Assembly: GCA_026929865.2 (NCBI GenBank)
Contig: CM049418.1
Span: 13,001,001 to 13,065,000, forward strand
DNA: 64,000 nucleotides
Direction of reading: 5' to 3'
Source of the DNA: Hyperoplus lanceolatus
Taxonomy: Eukaryota > Chordata > Actinopteri > Uranoscopiformes > Ammodytidae
Program-made: the position numbers and the translations under genes
In this document: positions 11,983 through 26,800 of the stretch, in pieces
Numbering within the stretch: position 1 is the stretch's first letter
How the letters are laid out: every line of letters starts with the position of its first letter
Notes under the pieces: model-generated
Seen by the model: the letters and a program-made list of their open reading frames with translations, nothing else
What the model was told of the DNA's origin: nothing
Database searches by the model: none

Positions 11983-12391
11983 GACTGTGTTCCAAATCGC
12001 ATAATCTTTTTTTTTCTCTATTCCACATACATCTGACCATAGAAATAACCTAGTTAGCATGCAGTAGGCATACAATTTGGACATACTTTTACTTATTTAT
12101 TTCATCATAACATTGCACCTTGAACTTGCCGCTTGCTTTTATATCCGTCGCATCCCCGCTTGTTTTCATACAGAGGCTCCGTCAATGTGACGTCACTTCT
12201 GGTGCGCACTGGATTCTGGGTCGGGATCGCCAAAATACCGTGCTGATTTCAACAATAAAAATCTTGGCCGGATGTAGTAGACTTCATCCGGGAATTTTTG
12301 AACATACTAAATCCGACCACAAGAATTGGGACTTACTACATTGTTTTCTACCATACTAAATAGCAGAAAGTATGGGGATTGGAATGGAGGG
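11983..12391. mobile_element. Degenerate relative of the 10632 TIR element
   Basis: The left end GACTGTGTTCCAAATCGCAT and the right end, which in reverse complement begins CCCTCCATTCCAATCCCCAT, share the ATTCCAA/GTTCCAA core and the following CATACT with the element at 10632-10904. Internal passages such as ACCATACTAAATAGCAGAAAGTATGGGGAT match the same family pattern. It is older and more diverged, encodes nothing, and no clear target duplication remains. Confidence 0.5.
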
Positions 12392-14935
12392 TTAGTCTAC
12401 TTTTTTGAGCTAATACATTGAATGAACTGTCCCTTTAGTACACTAGGAGTTGTCATTAATGGCATGGATTCTACACAGTGAGCCACCGGGGTGCTCCAAT
12501 AGTGGGGATTTTTGAGGAAGACCTGGAGTATTTTATGTGGAAATATGTTTGTAACTAAAATACTGCAAAATCAAAAGACTAGCCAGATCATTTTCCAACC
12601 CGTCTATAAATCTGTATGGATGTTTTCAGGGTGGCTATGCCTCACAAGTAGCCAAAGGCTGCCAGGGCTCATTTAAAAATGTCATCGGACATAAAATTGA
12701 ATGAAATATCAGTATTTCTTTTCGAGCAAAAGGATCAGGCCCTGTGTTTCATATTCCCCTCTTATCACCAAAACACTACAACAGGTAAATGGACACCATG
12801 TGGAAGGTTGTAAAGTGAACTTCCTGGTGATAGCGCTGAACTTGCTTGATCTTTAAATCGGCCACAGACCTGGGCCATCCGTCATTTTGGAGAGAGAGAG
12901 AGAGAGAGAAGTGAAAGCCGATAAGTCTCGTAAGAGGGCTGACTGGAAACAGGCCTCGCTCGACCCATATGCCTTCATAAAATCCAGGGCCCTTGCTCTA
13001 TAAACACTTCCCATTTTTAGAACGCTTAAGAGTTGACACTAAGCAGATGTTGGCTCTTCTGTTTAGCTCTGTACCTCTGTGACTTTTTACACTTAAACAG
13101 AGAACATCTCATATAGTGTTGTCATACTCCACCACTGTATCAACTTTGTGTGACAGGGCTTCGCCGGATAAGGATATATGAGGATTATCCCTCATGTGAT
13201 GACAAATATATTTTTTCCCCGAAGCACAGTTAACAGGTCTGCGTTAAGAAAATGCTCACAGTGACATTTTTCTGACCTGATATTCTCAAGACAGGCTCCC
13301 TGCAATATTACCCACAGTTCTCCTTTGATATTTATTAAAAAAAACTCAAACAGCTGGCAACTGCTGCTGTTGCAAAAAAACACATCTTCCCACTTGCTTT
13401 TATCTCCTCCCATTACAAGACAAGCCAACTTGAAGAATTTGATTTTCACAGCTGTGTTGAACATGTGTCTCGAGTGATGCAGTGTGCTCTTCCAAAATGG
13501 CGTTGTGCTTACCGCCGTAGCATGCGCCTTTTGAAATCCTCTGCACTTTTAGGAGCTCCTGAAAGATTATCAAACTAATCCAAACCTTGTGAATGTGCAA
13601 CACTCCAGTTCAGGTGCTTTATGTAGATATGCTGAGGAGGTGGCATTAACAGTGTGTACCATGCACACTTGAAAAAAGAAACATGTCCGTCCTCTTGTTT
13701 GCACACTAAACGTTTAGAAGATGCTTTCAGTCAAATGTTGTGACCTGTAGTTCCCTACGGCCGCCTCCCTAATTACTCCCACATCATGAGGTTACATTGG
13801 ACCAAATAATTCACAAGAAAACTGTAAAACTCCCGTTTCAGCAGAAAAAACACCTTTCACACATGCTTTCATCGCCATCGTCTCTTTGTCGGCCATTACG
13901 TGACACATCAGAAATGCTACGATCAAAATCTCAAGAACCCCTTTTGATGACCAAATGCGCCCCCCAAATAAAAGCTCATATCTCAATCAATGGCACTTTA
14001 TTAGATATATTTTTTGTGGATGATTCAGAAGCGTGAATCACCCCACTCTCTCTCTCTGGAGTTTGGTATTTCCTGTGAAGAACTGTGGCTCCTTTCATAA
14101 CCCAATCACTTTGATACCATCCACCCTCTGTGTAGCCTCTGATGACCTCACTTGAGAGTTCCCCCAAATCACTCCCGATAAAAAAGAATGTGACGTTTGA
14201 TCCTTTTGATAATAGTGTAAAGCCCTTCAGAACTTCAAATCAGATCCAGACTTGTGTCACTCACTCTCTTATCTCTCTCTCTCTCTCCAGCCTCTCTCTC
14301 TTTCTCTCTCTTTTCGCTGCTCTGCAAATTTCCTTCCTGAAATGAAGAACATTCTGAAAAGTCCCACTAAAGATTGCACAAAAAGTCAAAAGAGCGGTGA
14401 GCACTTTGTGGAGTAATGATGCCATTTAGCATGGCCAGTCTCCTCACTCTGTGTGACCCACATAGAGGACGACACGAGGCAGGCTGTGGTGTGACTGGAG
14501 CCTCTTCCATTTAGCTCCACACTGCAGTATCGACGCTGGTACATTTCATGCTGAGAGATAGGAGGAACTCTGTCAAGCCGGACGTTTCACATCAAACTTG
14601 CTTTTGCGGCTGGGAAAAGTTTGTGAGTTAAAATAGAAAGTAGTACAGTTCTCTAGTAACCCTTTATTTTCTTTGTCACTCTTTTGTATCTCGGCTTTCT
14701 AGCATTGCGTGTTTTAGTTTATAATTAGAAGCTAAATCATCGAATTAGAAAACTCTCGTTGCGATCGCGGGGTAAAGATATCCCGACACTTACAAATTCC
14801 ACCAACTCAGTCCTCATCTCACTGTTTACATATTCATGAGGAACAAACTGATGTTCGGGGTCTGTGAGGACCTTCATCAGCATGTAGACATGTTGAGATG
14901 ATGACAAACTGGCACCCATCCACTAGCGCACACAT

Positions 14936-14937
<2 letters not shown>
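12392..14937. other. Unannotated DNA
   Basis: No gene is recognised. It contains a short (GA)n at about 12892-12909, a CT-rich tract at about 14264-14312, and the first of two related ~150 bp segments (13481-13634). Open frames are short. Confidence 0.5.
13481..13634. repeat. Old duplicated segment, copy A
   Basis: This segment aligns by eye with 15592-15737. Shared blocks in order are AGTGTGC, CCAAAA, GCATG, CCTTTTGAAAT or CCTTTGAAAT, CCTC, GGAGCT, AAACCTT/CAACCTTT, TCAGGTGC and TGTAG. Identity looks near 60 percent with small gaps. Nothing marks it as a transposon. It may be an old local duplication, two copies of an ancient repeat, or paired conserved non-coding elements. Confidence 0.55.

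Positions 14938-15022
<85 letters not shown>
14938..15022. repeat. (AC)n microsatellite, 85 bp
   Basis: An uninterrupted AC run of about 42 units. Long perfect runs of this kind are usually length-polymorphic. Confidence 0.95.
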
Positions 15023-15024
<2 letters not shown>

Positions 15025-15900
15025 CCACTAAAAGGGGGGTGTACCAAGGGCATATTCTGGTCCCAGACACTGCCTATAGTCTGGCGAATCTGCTCAGCTC
15101 TGCACTTTTTTTTTTTGCATAAATCCCCCCAGCCACAGCTCTATATGACCTGTGTGGTCGCCCATGAATATCAATGTCACGCCTTTCCATGGGCGTCAAT
15201 TCACCCTGGTTTGATGCATGGCGAACACTTTGCTGTTTAAAAGGGCCCCTTGCAGTGCTAGAGGAGGAGGAAGAGGAGGAAAGGATGAAGATGCACAGGC
15301 TAGATATCGCTGTCTGAGGCATTTATGACCCCCTTTTAAAAAGTAATGTGTTTGAGGAACTTTGAGGAATGTAATAAAAATGGTGGCTGTTTACACTCCC
15401 CTCACGATCTAAAGCAACTCTGTCAATGTCAACTTGCTGGAAGAAGAATTGGTATTTTGACCACACTGCGTAATCCAAACAGGAATGATGTTTTAGTTGT
15501 GTTTACCTCCCGGGCCTTCACGAACAAGCGAGAACAAGAGAGAAAAATGCGATTTCTATAGCCCCCGGTTGAAGGCCGTTAAGCTCCAGTGAGTGTGCCT
15601 CCCAAAACTGCTTTGCATTTACTCTTGCTGCATGTTCCTTTGAAATATCCTCACTGTTGGAGCTGCTCAAATGATAAAGCTTATCACAACCTTTCTGAGG
15701 TGAAGGATTCTCGCTCAGGTGCATTGTGTAGTTCTGCTGTTCACAGGAAAATGTTCAGAACATTAGAATGAGTTGTATGCAATCATGTTTTGGAGGTTAC
15801 AATCAAGGTCCTTCTGAACAGAAACCGATTGCAATGGTGCCCACACTTTTGTAGGAGCACAGCATGCAAGAAGCAGACTACCAGAAAATTGTTCATTATA
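15023..15900. other. Unannotated DNA left of the fold-back Tc1
   Basis: No gene is recognised. A GAGGAGGAAG-type purine tract lies near 15261-15283. The second copy of the duplicated segment is at 15592-15737. The stretch ends in the TA dinucleotide that flanks the Tc1 element. Confidence 0.5.
15592..15737. repeat. Old duplicated segment, copy B
   Basis: Partner of 13481-13634, in the same orientation, about 2.1 kb away. Block order is conserved from AGTGTGC through CCTTTGAAAT and GGAGCT to TCAGGTGC and TGTAG. Sequence between the two copies does not obviously match, so the duplication, if real, is confined to this segment. Confidence 0.55.
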
Positions 15901-17511
15901 CAGTGTCGTGCGAAAGTTTGTGAACCCCTTGAGCCTTTTGGAATTGTATTTATGTTAACCATTATTAATTAATTTTTTTCAATACCAGTATTTTTTATAT
16001 GAAATAACAGATGTTTGTTTATCAATTCAACATTTTTCTTTTCCAGAAATCACTTGTTAAAATAGATAAAACAAATTATTTGACAAATGTTGTATGTGCA
16101 AAAGTTTGTGAACCCTAAGCTGCATTGCTTAAATTGAGCAAGGTAAACACAATCAGGTGGGCCAAATTGATTGATGAAATAGACCAATGTAATGAGAGAC
16201 CTTTATGGAAGAAATTGGGCGCCACTAGATAAAACACGGATAAAGCCAGGTCAGTTTAGGCCCACCAAACTGAACCCATACAGGTCAGACATGCTAAAAT
16301 GGTAAACAATCGCAGAAGATCTCAGGAATAGAGTTGTGATGCTGCACATTTGTCTGGGGACAGCTATAAATTAATTAAAAAAAAGTTTGAGCTCCATCGG
16401 TCCACCGTGAGGCAAATCATCTACAAATGGAGAGCTTTAAGAGTGACTGAACATCTGCCTAGAAGTGGACTTCCTTCAAAAATATCTTCAAGCGCCACAA
16501 GAAAAGTATTTTTTTAGTTAAAAGCCAACCCACACATTACATCTAGTGATTTGCAGACCTCTCTTGCAACATCTGGGACAGATGTGCATGGTTCCACAAT
16601 AAGCAGAAAACTCAGTCAACATGGCTTTCAAGGGAGGGTTGCTGAAGAAGCCTCTGCTCTCAAAAAAGAACAAAACTGCTTGTCACAGCTTTGCCAGAGA
16701 GCACCTGGAGATACCTGAAGTCTTATTCTGTGGACAGATAAGTCCAAAATTGATCTGTTTGGTCATAACCAAAACCGCCATGTTTGGGCAAAAACGCAAG
16801 TCTGCCTACCACCAACAGAACCTTCTCCCAAGTGAAGAATGGTGATGGCAAGTGGTCTGCAAATCTCCAGATGTAATGTTTGGGTTGGCTTTTACCTGAA
16901 AAATCCCTTTTCTTGTGGTGCTTGAAGACATTTTTGAAGGAAGTCCACTTCTAGGCAGATGTTAAGTCACTCTTAAAGCTCTCCATTTGTAGATGATTTG
17001 CCTCACGGTGGGCCGATGGAGCTCAAACTTTTTTATACGAATGTATAGCTGTCCCCAGACAAATGTGCAACATCAAAACTCTATTCCTGAGATCCTCTGA
17101 GATTGTTTCCCCTTTGAGCATGTCTGACCTGTATGGGTTCAGTTTGGTGAGCCTAAACTGACCTGGTTTTATCTTTGTTTTATCTAGTGGCGCCCAATTT
17201 CTTCCCTAAAGATCTCTCACTACGTTGGCCTATTTCATCAATCAGTTTGGCCCACCTGATTGTGTTTACCTTGCTCGATTTAAGCAATGCAGCTTAGGGT
17301 TCACAAACTTTTGCACATACAACATTTGTCAAATAATTTGTTTTATCTATTTTAACAATTGATTTCTGGAAAAGAAAAATGTTGAATTGATAAACAAACA
17401 TCTGTTATTTCATATAAAAAATACTGGTATTGAAAAAAATGTGTTAATAATGGTTAACATAAATAAAATCCCAAAAGGCTCAAGGGGTTCACAAACTTTC
17501 GCACGACACTG
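15901..17511 (+). mobile_element. Fold-back Tc1 element with duplicated 5' half
   Basis: The ends are CAGTGTCGTGCGAAAGTTTG and its reverse complement, flanked by TA on both sides as expected for Tc1/mariner. Each terminal repeat holds an outer (CGAAAGTTTGTGAACCC) and an inner (CAAAAGTTTGTGAACCC) direct repeat, the IR/DR arrangement. The normal right half is absent. From about 16853 the sequence turns back and repeats the left part in inverted orientation, so 15901-16567 and 16847-17511 form arms of about 665 bp around a spacer of about 280 bp. A GCAAG match is visible at the turning point. Total length is about that of a full Tc1 element. Confidence 0.9.
16300..16852 (+). pseudogene. Tc1 transposase, 5' part only, degenerate
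   Basis: Reading across stops and frameshifts, this strand shows the Tc1 transposase helix-turn-helix region (LHRSTVRQIIYKWR, then LPRSGLPSKI), the segment GSTISRKLSQHGFQGRVA, and the first catalytic aspartate in WTDKSKIDLFGHNQNRHVW. It ends near the glycine-rich box, where the inverted copy begins. The second aspartate and the glutamate of the DD34E triad, which lie further on in the family, are missing. Several in-frame stops are visible (for example after SQPTHYI and after SPK). No active protein is possible. Similarity is by motif only. Confidence 0.85.
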
Positions 17512-18084
17512 TATATGTATTTTAAAATTGTAGTTGACTGCAGCTCTATTTTTATCAAATAAATTAGCCATTAACTAAATTGTAAGTTAATGACTTTGCA
17601 GGTGGTTAAAGTCAAGGATGCTCTGACAGGAATCAATATAGAATGTTCACAGAAGCTTTTTAATGAGAGTGAATTGTCTAATGGTTCTTAAACATGTTTG
17701 CCATTGGAGTGTTTACATGTATTATCAGCAAAACATACTAACATCAGTAAGGCACATTATGTTGACAGAATAGCCCCGTTAGGTGCTACATATTTTACTT
17801 GTTGAGTTATTGGATTGTATTTCTAATGCATTTAAGCTTATATTGCACTTTACTGTTGCTGCTAGTCAGACTTAACCTAATTTAATAATTTCCCATGTTG
17901 CTAGTTTGTTGAATCTTTACCAATATTATATTTAAATGTTTTTTTTGTGTGTATGCAAATAATCTATGCACCAACGCAGTGGAGTAAAAGCTACAATACT
18001 TAGATCCAAAATGTGGTAAAACAAATAGAATAAGTACTTGAGGGCAGTAATTGAGTAAATTCAATTTGTTGCATTCCACCACTG
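17512..18084. repeat. AT-rich DNA ending in a teleost-type repeat end
   Basis: The right portion (about 17960-18084) contains CAGTGGAGTAAAAGCTACAA, AAGTACTTGAGG, TTGAGTAAATT and the end TTCCACCACTG. It resembles the right half of a dispersed fish repeat whose terminal inverted repeat is CAGTGGTGGAA, the same terminus seen in degenerate form at 4573-4726. The left limit cannot be fixed and the match is partial. Nothing coding is seen. Confidence 0.4.
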
Positions 18085-18500
18085 TCTGTGCCACGAAACA
18101 GCGCTGGTTGAGGTCATAGATTTTTGGGCAATTATGACATTATTTGAGGGTCAGCTGTTGCTTGAGGCCAAACAGACCAACTAGACAAAACGAGCAGAGA
18201 GGTTTGAAACAAATCCAATGCAGATTCAACACACTTTTTGGGGGTTATTTCATGTTTTATTAGACTGAACGTTCCCGCGTCGTCATGATTCTGTGAGATC
18301 TAGTCACCCCAGACTCCTGCCGTCACTCTCTGTCAGTTTCTCTATTATGACACAGGTACACCGACAAGTGACCTTCAAATCCAATATCCCTCCGCCAGAC
18401 CTCAACATGCAAAACCATCTGGCTCATCTGCTGCTATAACAGTGTTTGACCTCTCCAACTGGCTGCCCTCCACCACACTTTACAGCTGTATAATGAGGAT

Positions 18501-19914
<1,414 letters not shown>

Positions 19915-20855
19915 GGGCCCATTCACACTAGGGCTGTGTGCCTGTTCCGTGCTGCAGGAAGATTCAGCACAATTCCCCTCCCTCCCCCGCTGGCCCGTGG
20001 TCACACTGCTCGTGGCCTGGGCACGATTGCACCTTGCCTACGTCACCGTTCGCGTTTAGGATTCAGAGCGTAGTCTACTTGTAGGCTATATGACTGTGAA
20101 TATTTTCATCCGGCCAAATTTGCATCAACTATTCCACTTCCACATTAGAGCAACGAGAATCCTTAAGCTATTGTTTTTTTTTAAATGTAGCCTTGACGTA
20201 ATAGGTCGCGGTGGGCAGTCTCATATTTGTGCAGCACGCTGTTTATTATTAATATAACGGCCCGTCATCAGACCGTACGTACCGGATGGTTTTATACACA
20301 TCGATCGCTCCATCAAATCCAAGTCAGAACTTTTTGTATGGGCAGAGATCGTTTTTTTAAGTGTCTTTATAAAGTGGTGTGTTGTTTTGGGTTCGTCTCC
20401 ACCGCCATGCGTAAAGGCAGTTATGACAGTGACGGGAGGGAAAAAGAAAAAAATCATCTGACGAACGTGAGTAAACACGAAAACCTTTTTGCTTTGCTTT
20501 CTGCGCTCACCTATTTAGCTCTCTCCCTTTTATTAGCCCACACCTAGGCCTACACACACGTTAATTCTCACACATTTTATGTAGCTACAAGTCCAAGTGG
20601 TGGGCAATTCTGGTGCCGACTAGTAAGGCAGCGGACGTTAACAGACTATGCATCCTTAATAAATTCACGTCAGGAACGTCGCCTGTGCGCTTGCTTGTGT
20701 GCGTGTCATCTCATTAGCATCTGCCAGGTGTGCCGTGGCCAAGGGGCTGTTCCGTGCTGGAATACAGATGGCGTGGTCACACTAGCCAAACGTTCTAGAC
20801 TTTAGTATGCTCATGAGCTTTGGCACGGAGCCGCGGCCCTAGTGTGAGTGGCTCC
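19915..20855. mobile_element. Non-autonomous TIR element, 941 bp
   Basis: The left end GGGCCCATTCACACTAGGGC and the right end, in reverse complement GGAGCCACTCACACTAGGGC, are imperfect inverted repeats that share TCACACTAGGGC exactly, with TCCGTGC further in on both sides. TGA flanks both ends and could be a 3 bp target duplication. Inside, GTGGTCACACT occurs near both ends (about 19997 and 20775). It is richer in CpG than its surroundings and encodes no recognisable transposase. A PIF/Harbinger-type origin is possible but not shown. Confidence 0.6.
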
Positions 20856-20858
20856 TGA

Positions 20859-23800
20859 GACTTATATGAGTGGAAGGCATCCACAAGATATTTGGCTGGC
20901 CATGAAGGACATCAATTTGTGAGGAAATGTTCACTGGAATTCTATAAAGTGGTCCGGGGCTTCTCCTGAGGGGAACACACGCACATATGTTGCTTGTACA
21001 TTAAGTGAACGCTATCATTTGAAAGCACACATTCTCTCTGGAACGGACGTGTAGGAAATTCGAAATGGCATAATAATGCAGCCTATAGTCCCCGTGCAGT
21101 GGATCGTATAGCAAGAACCAAGAGAAAAATATGCAAATGAAGAGCAGGACTGTATAGGCAGGAGGTGGTCTAAATGTAAAGAGAAAATAAGGGACGCGTA
21201 AACTGAAATCCCTTCTATTATTAGATGGGATTTTGCCTCTTGGGGGGGAGTAAGAAACAAACTTCCAGGCGGGAGTGGGGGGGGGGGGGGCACAATCGCT
21301 GTCTCATACTGGATACTGTTTTATTAACTCCTCTCTGCGGACATAGCATTACTTGTTGTGAGACAGATGAAATGGAGCATGCTTGAGTTGTTCAGAGATC
21401 CCTGCGTTTAGCCAGAAGCAGATCCAAAGGGGGGAGAGAGGGTCAAAAAAAGATAGCCGGGTTTCAAATATATTCATAATGACGATTAGACTGTTGAATT
21501 AGATAGGTTTTTATGATGCAACCCGGGTACATATTGTCCCGGGAGGATATCTTCCTCCAGCAGCCTCATACACATCCTCCCTGCATTCTATTAAAGCCGA
21601 ATTATTCTAGTCTATAAATATAAAGTTTTGATCATAATCAAAGAATCCCATGTCTTTACTTGAGGAAGGGAGTCATTAGAGTCAAACTGCCACACGCGTA
21701 ATTAGAACGCAATCCCAGCAGCTCCGTCAATTAAAGCCGACTGTGAGGGTTAGACATAATACAATGCGATTAGATGAAAAATATTGTCCTCTGAGGACAT
21801 TCACATGGCTCAATTAACTCTGCAAATAACCTGAATAAAATAGGAGCACTTTTGCAATATTAATTTTCGGCACGAAAAAACGGACTCTGTGTGCATTATT
21901 CAACAGGAAAGAAAGGGGGCCCACTAACTTTGATACGCGTTTGTGTGTTTACAAGTGTGACGCAAGTTCGTGTGTAGGGAACAAACAAAAAGGAACATTC
22001 GGTGGCTGCGACCCGGTAAGATGTTTTTTTGTTCTGCCGTTTACTCACCTCCGCCCTGGCCTTTTGTTACTTTGGCAGAGGAGAGCTCTTTTAAACTTTT
22101 TTTTAAACGTCTGGTACTGAAAATGTGGAATTTAGTCGCTCACACCCCAGGAACCCAGCTCATTAAAACACATTGGGCTTCCACTCTTTCATTCAGTATT
22201 CAGGCCATGAATATGCATAATTCAAATATGGGGCATTATCCGTCTGATTTCTGCTCCCTGGGAGTGTTGGTTTTTTTAACCCGCAGGGGAAAGGGAAATA
22301 AATATGTAAAATGCTGGACCATGTCATCCTCATAATCATGAAAGCGTTGCCATATTTGCAGGCTTCTTTAACTGGCAATTGTATTACTGTTTTTTTGCTG
22401 TAGAAAAACTTCCTTTGTGGCACATGAAAGGAAACAACTGCTACATTTATATGTTACCCTTGGACTTTTGGCTTTTCAGTGCAATACTACACGGACACCT
22501 TCTGGATTCAGTGTCATTTATATAATCTTAAACTGCTTGTTTCATTCTCTCTCTTCCCATCTGCCCAGAGGGGAAATCAAGTCTGCTGCAAAACCCCTTT
22601 TTAAAGTAACTGCCAGATGCTTACAGAGGAAATGGCATGTTGCCCCACTATGACTATATGCATCAGCTGCACTGTCGGCTCTCTACATTTTATCATTTTG
22701 AGGCAAATTAACATGCTTGATTAATTCACCAGGTAGTTTAATAGTTTGATACTGCAGCCCCAGTATCTCAACCTTTGTCAACCGTTTTAGGGAAGTTTGT
22801 ATTTCACAACATTACCTGGACACAGGGAGGGCCAGCACCTAAAAGAATACATAAAAAAAGTTCCCCTCTGCCGTGGCTCATTTGTCACCCTGATGATAAT
22901 CTACACCAGCCAGGTTGCCTGCTTGTGTGGGCCTTGTGCAGCTGCTGCCTGTTTGCCAGGCATATTTGACAAACAATATCAGTTGGTGAATAAGCAAAAA
23001 TAAATAAAGAGAGAGAGAGTTGGGATTAGGAGACGTGTAATTGCATTGCTCTCACTACAACAGTTCCACATCATTAGGTTGGCCTGCCTTCAGACTAACC
23101 GAGAGTCACTGTGCCTCTGGTTTGATTACTAGAACCTGTCATCTGCTTTGCCTACCAGCTTCTGGTGCTTGTCTGTCAAAATGGCCAAGGGATGTTAATA
23201 TGATGTAGCCTGGTCCTACCACACCATCGTACTTCATTTCATTTGTACAGAAGGTCTGGAATCGCTCAATTGACAAACGTAAACTCACTATTAAAACTAT
23301 TGGTAAACTATTGGATCTGCCCAGTGCCACTCTGGATCTGCCAACCAATCACATAACGTTTGGTCGTGACGTCATGCGCCGGCTTCTGACTACAACTGAA
23401 ACTGGCGCCCGACTTCAACATCATTGTTCTCAGCCACTCCCTCTGTTCACCCACGAATATACCGCGGACCCAGACTGACTACTGAAGGGAAATGAAAATT
23501 GAGCGGAAGTATGTAGGCGGGTGGTGCCTGGCTAAATATGATATGTCCCGGAGTGGCTTATTTTTTGGGGAGGAAAGGAAGAGATTAAAGGGAAAGTCAC
23601 ATGAAAAAAAACTGGAAAAAGCAGTTTTTAAGGCCAACTCCTACGCTGGTGTTTGGCAATGACTTCACCGGGCGATGTTTCGATAAGCAGGTCCCCGTTT
23701 TGTTTGTTCTGTAGCATACGCATGAGGCCTCCAGCCCAGTTTATTTTTTGCCACATCAAAGTCTTGTTGCAGGTTTTTGGAATGTACTACTGCATATGTG

Positions 23801-26800
23801 GGGGGGGGTTGTATAAAGCTCTTCCGTGGCTCCAGAGGGACCTGTGCTAAGTCTGATAAATTGGTTGGGGCTGCAGACTACAAGTTAGAAAATAAAAGCT
23901 AAAAAAGGCACATTCAGAAAGAAGTAAGCTTACCATACCTCCAGAGCCCGCTCCTCAACTGTGCTCGGGGCTAGCATTCCGAGGCTCCATTCGCTGCTAC
24001 TAGGATCACACGCATGAATACCATACTGAGAATGGTTGAGTTGCATTGTGGGTTGCATTGCCAGGTTTTAAGGAGGAAGCTGTGAGTAGCTTGCTTTGTA
24101 TTTGCCATAACCACAATATTCACAAAAAACTGTTTTCAGAACATTGACATTGAAGGTTAACTGTGCTTTTGCAAACTGAAGTAGTTATACAGCAGCAAAC
24201 AGGGCAATGTGCCACAAAACAGGTTTAGAAGCAGACTGTTACTGTAGCAAGCAAATATAAATTGGCAGGTTTTTTGTTGAAATAACAGAGAATAAAAGCT
24301 GTTTGTCTGCAATACAACTCCACAGGAAACCTTAACCTGTTCAGAAACCTCCCTAACCCCCACTGAGCCAGTCATTACTAACTCTTGCTGTGCAGAGGCT
24401 GAATTAATTTCCATAAATACCGCATTTCCATCTGCAGGAACAGCACATCCATTAAAAAAATTGTTTTTTTGACTATTGTATTTAGTGTTATCATCACAGA
24501 TTTTTAATGAAGAGCTAAAACAAGCTAATCAGAGGATATATGCATATTGTTTGAGACTTTCAGACAGTGGCGAATACAATATTTCTCTAAAATCACAGTT
24601 GGATTGTTAATGCAGTACAGTGGTAATATGTGGAAGCCAACACAAAGTAATTAGAATTTGTTTCAGCCTGCTGCACCTAAAAACAATCATAGCAATTTAG
24701 CGCACAGTACAAGAGATGGCTTGTCAATCATCTACATATTTGATTTTCATTGACGCTCGGTTAGTTGCGCTTTTCCTTTCCTTCTCACTGCTGGTTCTAG
24801 GAATGTAAAACACATTTATGCCAGAGGATGCCAGGAATGCTAAACAATGGTAGGCTGTGTGGTGCCTTTAATCAAATTTAAGCAAATGTACAATGGCAGG
24901 GTTAACAAAAGACACTCATTTGTTTGATATTTCTGCATAGAAGAAGGAGCTGTAATGTAAGTTTCATGCTATCTCAGATAATGCAGCAACCCCTTAACAT
25001 GTACCATAAATTCACCCCCCATTGCTTTAGTAATCTTGAAGGTCTAGGTTCAGAGGCTTGTGTCAGATTTTTTTCCCCCTCGTCCTGGGAGTCATGTGGC
25101 ATTGTGCCAGTGTCTGAGGGCACAAGCTTTTGTCTGAGTTTGTGGATGTAAACAATTCAACAGGCTGACAAGGACCTAGCCCCCTACAATGCGGATCTAT
25201 TTTTCTTTCATGTTTGTATCTTAAGAGTGTAGCGGCTTTTAAGCTTAAAAAAAGAAGTGAATTTGCTTCCAGCGCTGGTCCCACAGTTCCCTTGAACTTC
25301 AAAGGGCTGCGAGGGGAAACTTTTCCTACATCTCGATGCTGCATTCAACTCCCTGCCTCAATCAGGCTGGCTCTATCTATCTTCATCTTTAGCTACTCAC
25401 TGATACAGACCTGGAATATATTAGGACTCCTCCTGGTAATACGTTAAGCAATGTTTTTTCTCACCGCTCTGTCTTCCACAACGCTTAAGTTAGAACGCCT
25501 GCAATGCCTGCAGCAGCAAACAACTAACATGTGCCACACAGTCGTCTTAATTTATTCCATGGTTGTTTCTAGATTGAATTCAGTCTGTGCACTGTGTGAG
25601 CTGGGTGGCTGGATAGGGTGGGGGTATATCACGCACAGGCCCAAGGTGACTGGCCAGACTGATCGAGAGATACAATTGGAATGAATGATGAAACGCAAAA
25701 AGTCGAGATGTCTGCTCTCTGATATTTGCATTTTCCTCATCTAAGCATTTTTTTTTTCCGGCGAGACAGCGTCACCTCGTTCGGGCTCCGCAGCCTGTCT
25801 GAAATGTATATTTGAAAACTGATGGATGATTAGCTCTGCAAGACAAAATCCTAATTGAATGAGTTTTGGCTGTTCACCATGGGTGAACCGGGGACAGGGA
25901 AGCACAGCTGCGACCGTTTTCAATTGGTCAGAATCAGTTGTTCGTCCCATTTCACTCAGCACACTAATGATTTGCTTGCAGTGGTTGGAATTGCTGATAA
26001 GGTCATGTGAGGGGAAAACATTTGAACAGTGCAAATGACCATGGATCACTCTTATATTTTGCTACAAAGGATGCCATTCTCTTCAGTTCAGTAACGATCA
26101 GAAATTACGTAGAAAGTTAATCTGCACCTCGGTGCTAAGTTATACAGTGTGCTCTTTTTACCCATTTCAATATGACTCATGTTCACTGATTCATATCATT
26201 GATGTACTTGGGCGGTTGCTATTGCATTAAGATCTGAAAGTAGCAGAGTGCAGCAGTGACATTACCAGTGTTAATATACAGAACAGGAGCTTTTCTAGTT
26301 ATGGGAAAGTGTGTAAAAAAACAGATTCCCCCCATCCTCCCCGACCCCTCCACACAAGCTGAATCAGAGGCTTGTTCGGTTGCTTTAGTTCTCTTTCTGC
26401 AGAGTTCTGCACGCTGACTGATTTATCGCCTCAGCAAAGTTGTAAATTATTGAACACAGTTTGTTGGGAAGGGGGTGTATTATTGAAGCCAGTGGCCCCC
26501 GAGAGTACACACGTGTTGTGGCTGCAATGATGGAAATGCAACCGACTAGTGGCACCCATTTAAATCTGAATTTCAAATTATTTTTGTTGTTTTGCTGCTG
26601 CCAGCGGATAATTATTATTCACGGTGGGGACAACAGTCTGTTATCTTCTATTTGTTGGGGGAATTCGGTGATAGGGCTTAAAACATACATGTGTCTCACA
26701 AGAAAGAGACATGCCAAGGGCCCAAACATTACACTGGCACTTCATTTTGATAGCTTTAGAATAACTTAGCCTTTAGGCGTGCCCACCGATAAGCCCTTCT

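Noticed and set aside
14834-15122. Cys-Val and Thr-His repeat frames at the CA microsatellites (also at 18424-18676 and 42560-42851)
   Set aside because: They are direct readings of the dinucleotide runs and not proteins.
23180-24080. A CpG-island promoter of an unseen gene
   Set aside because: The richer composition fits dispersed repeat sequence better, and no first exon or open frame follows.
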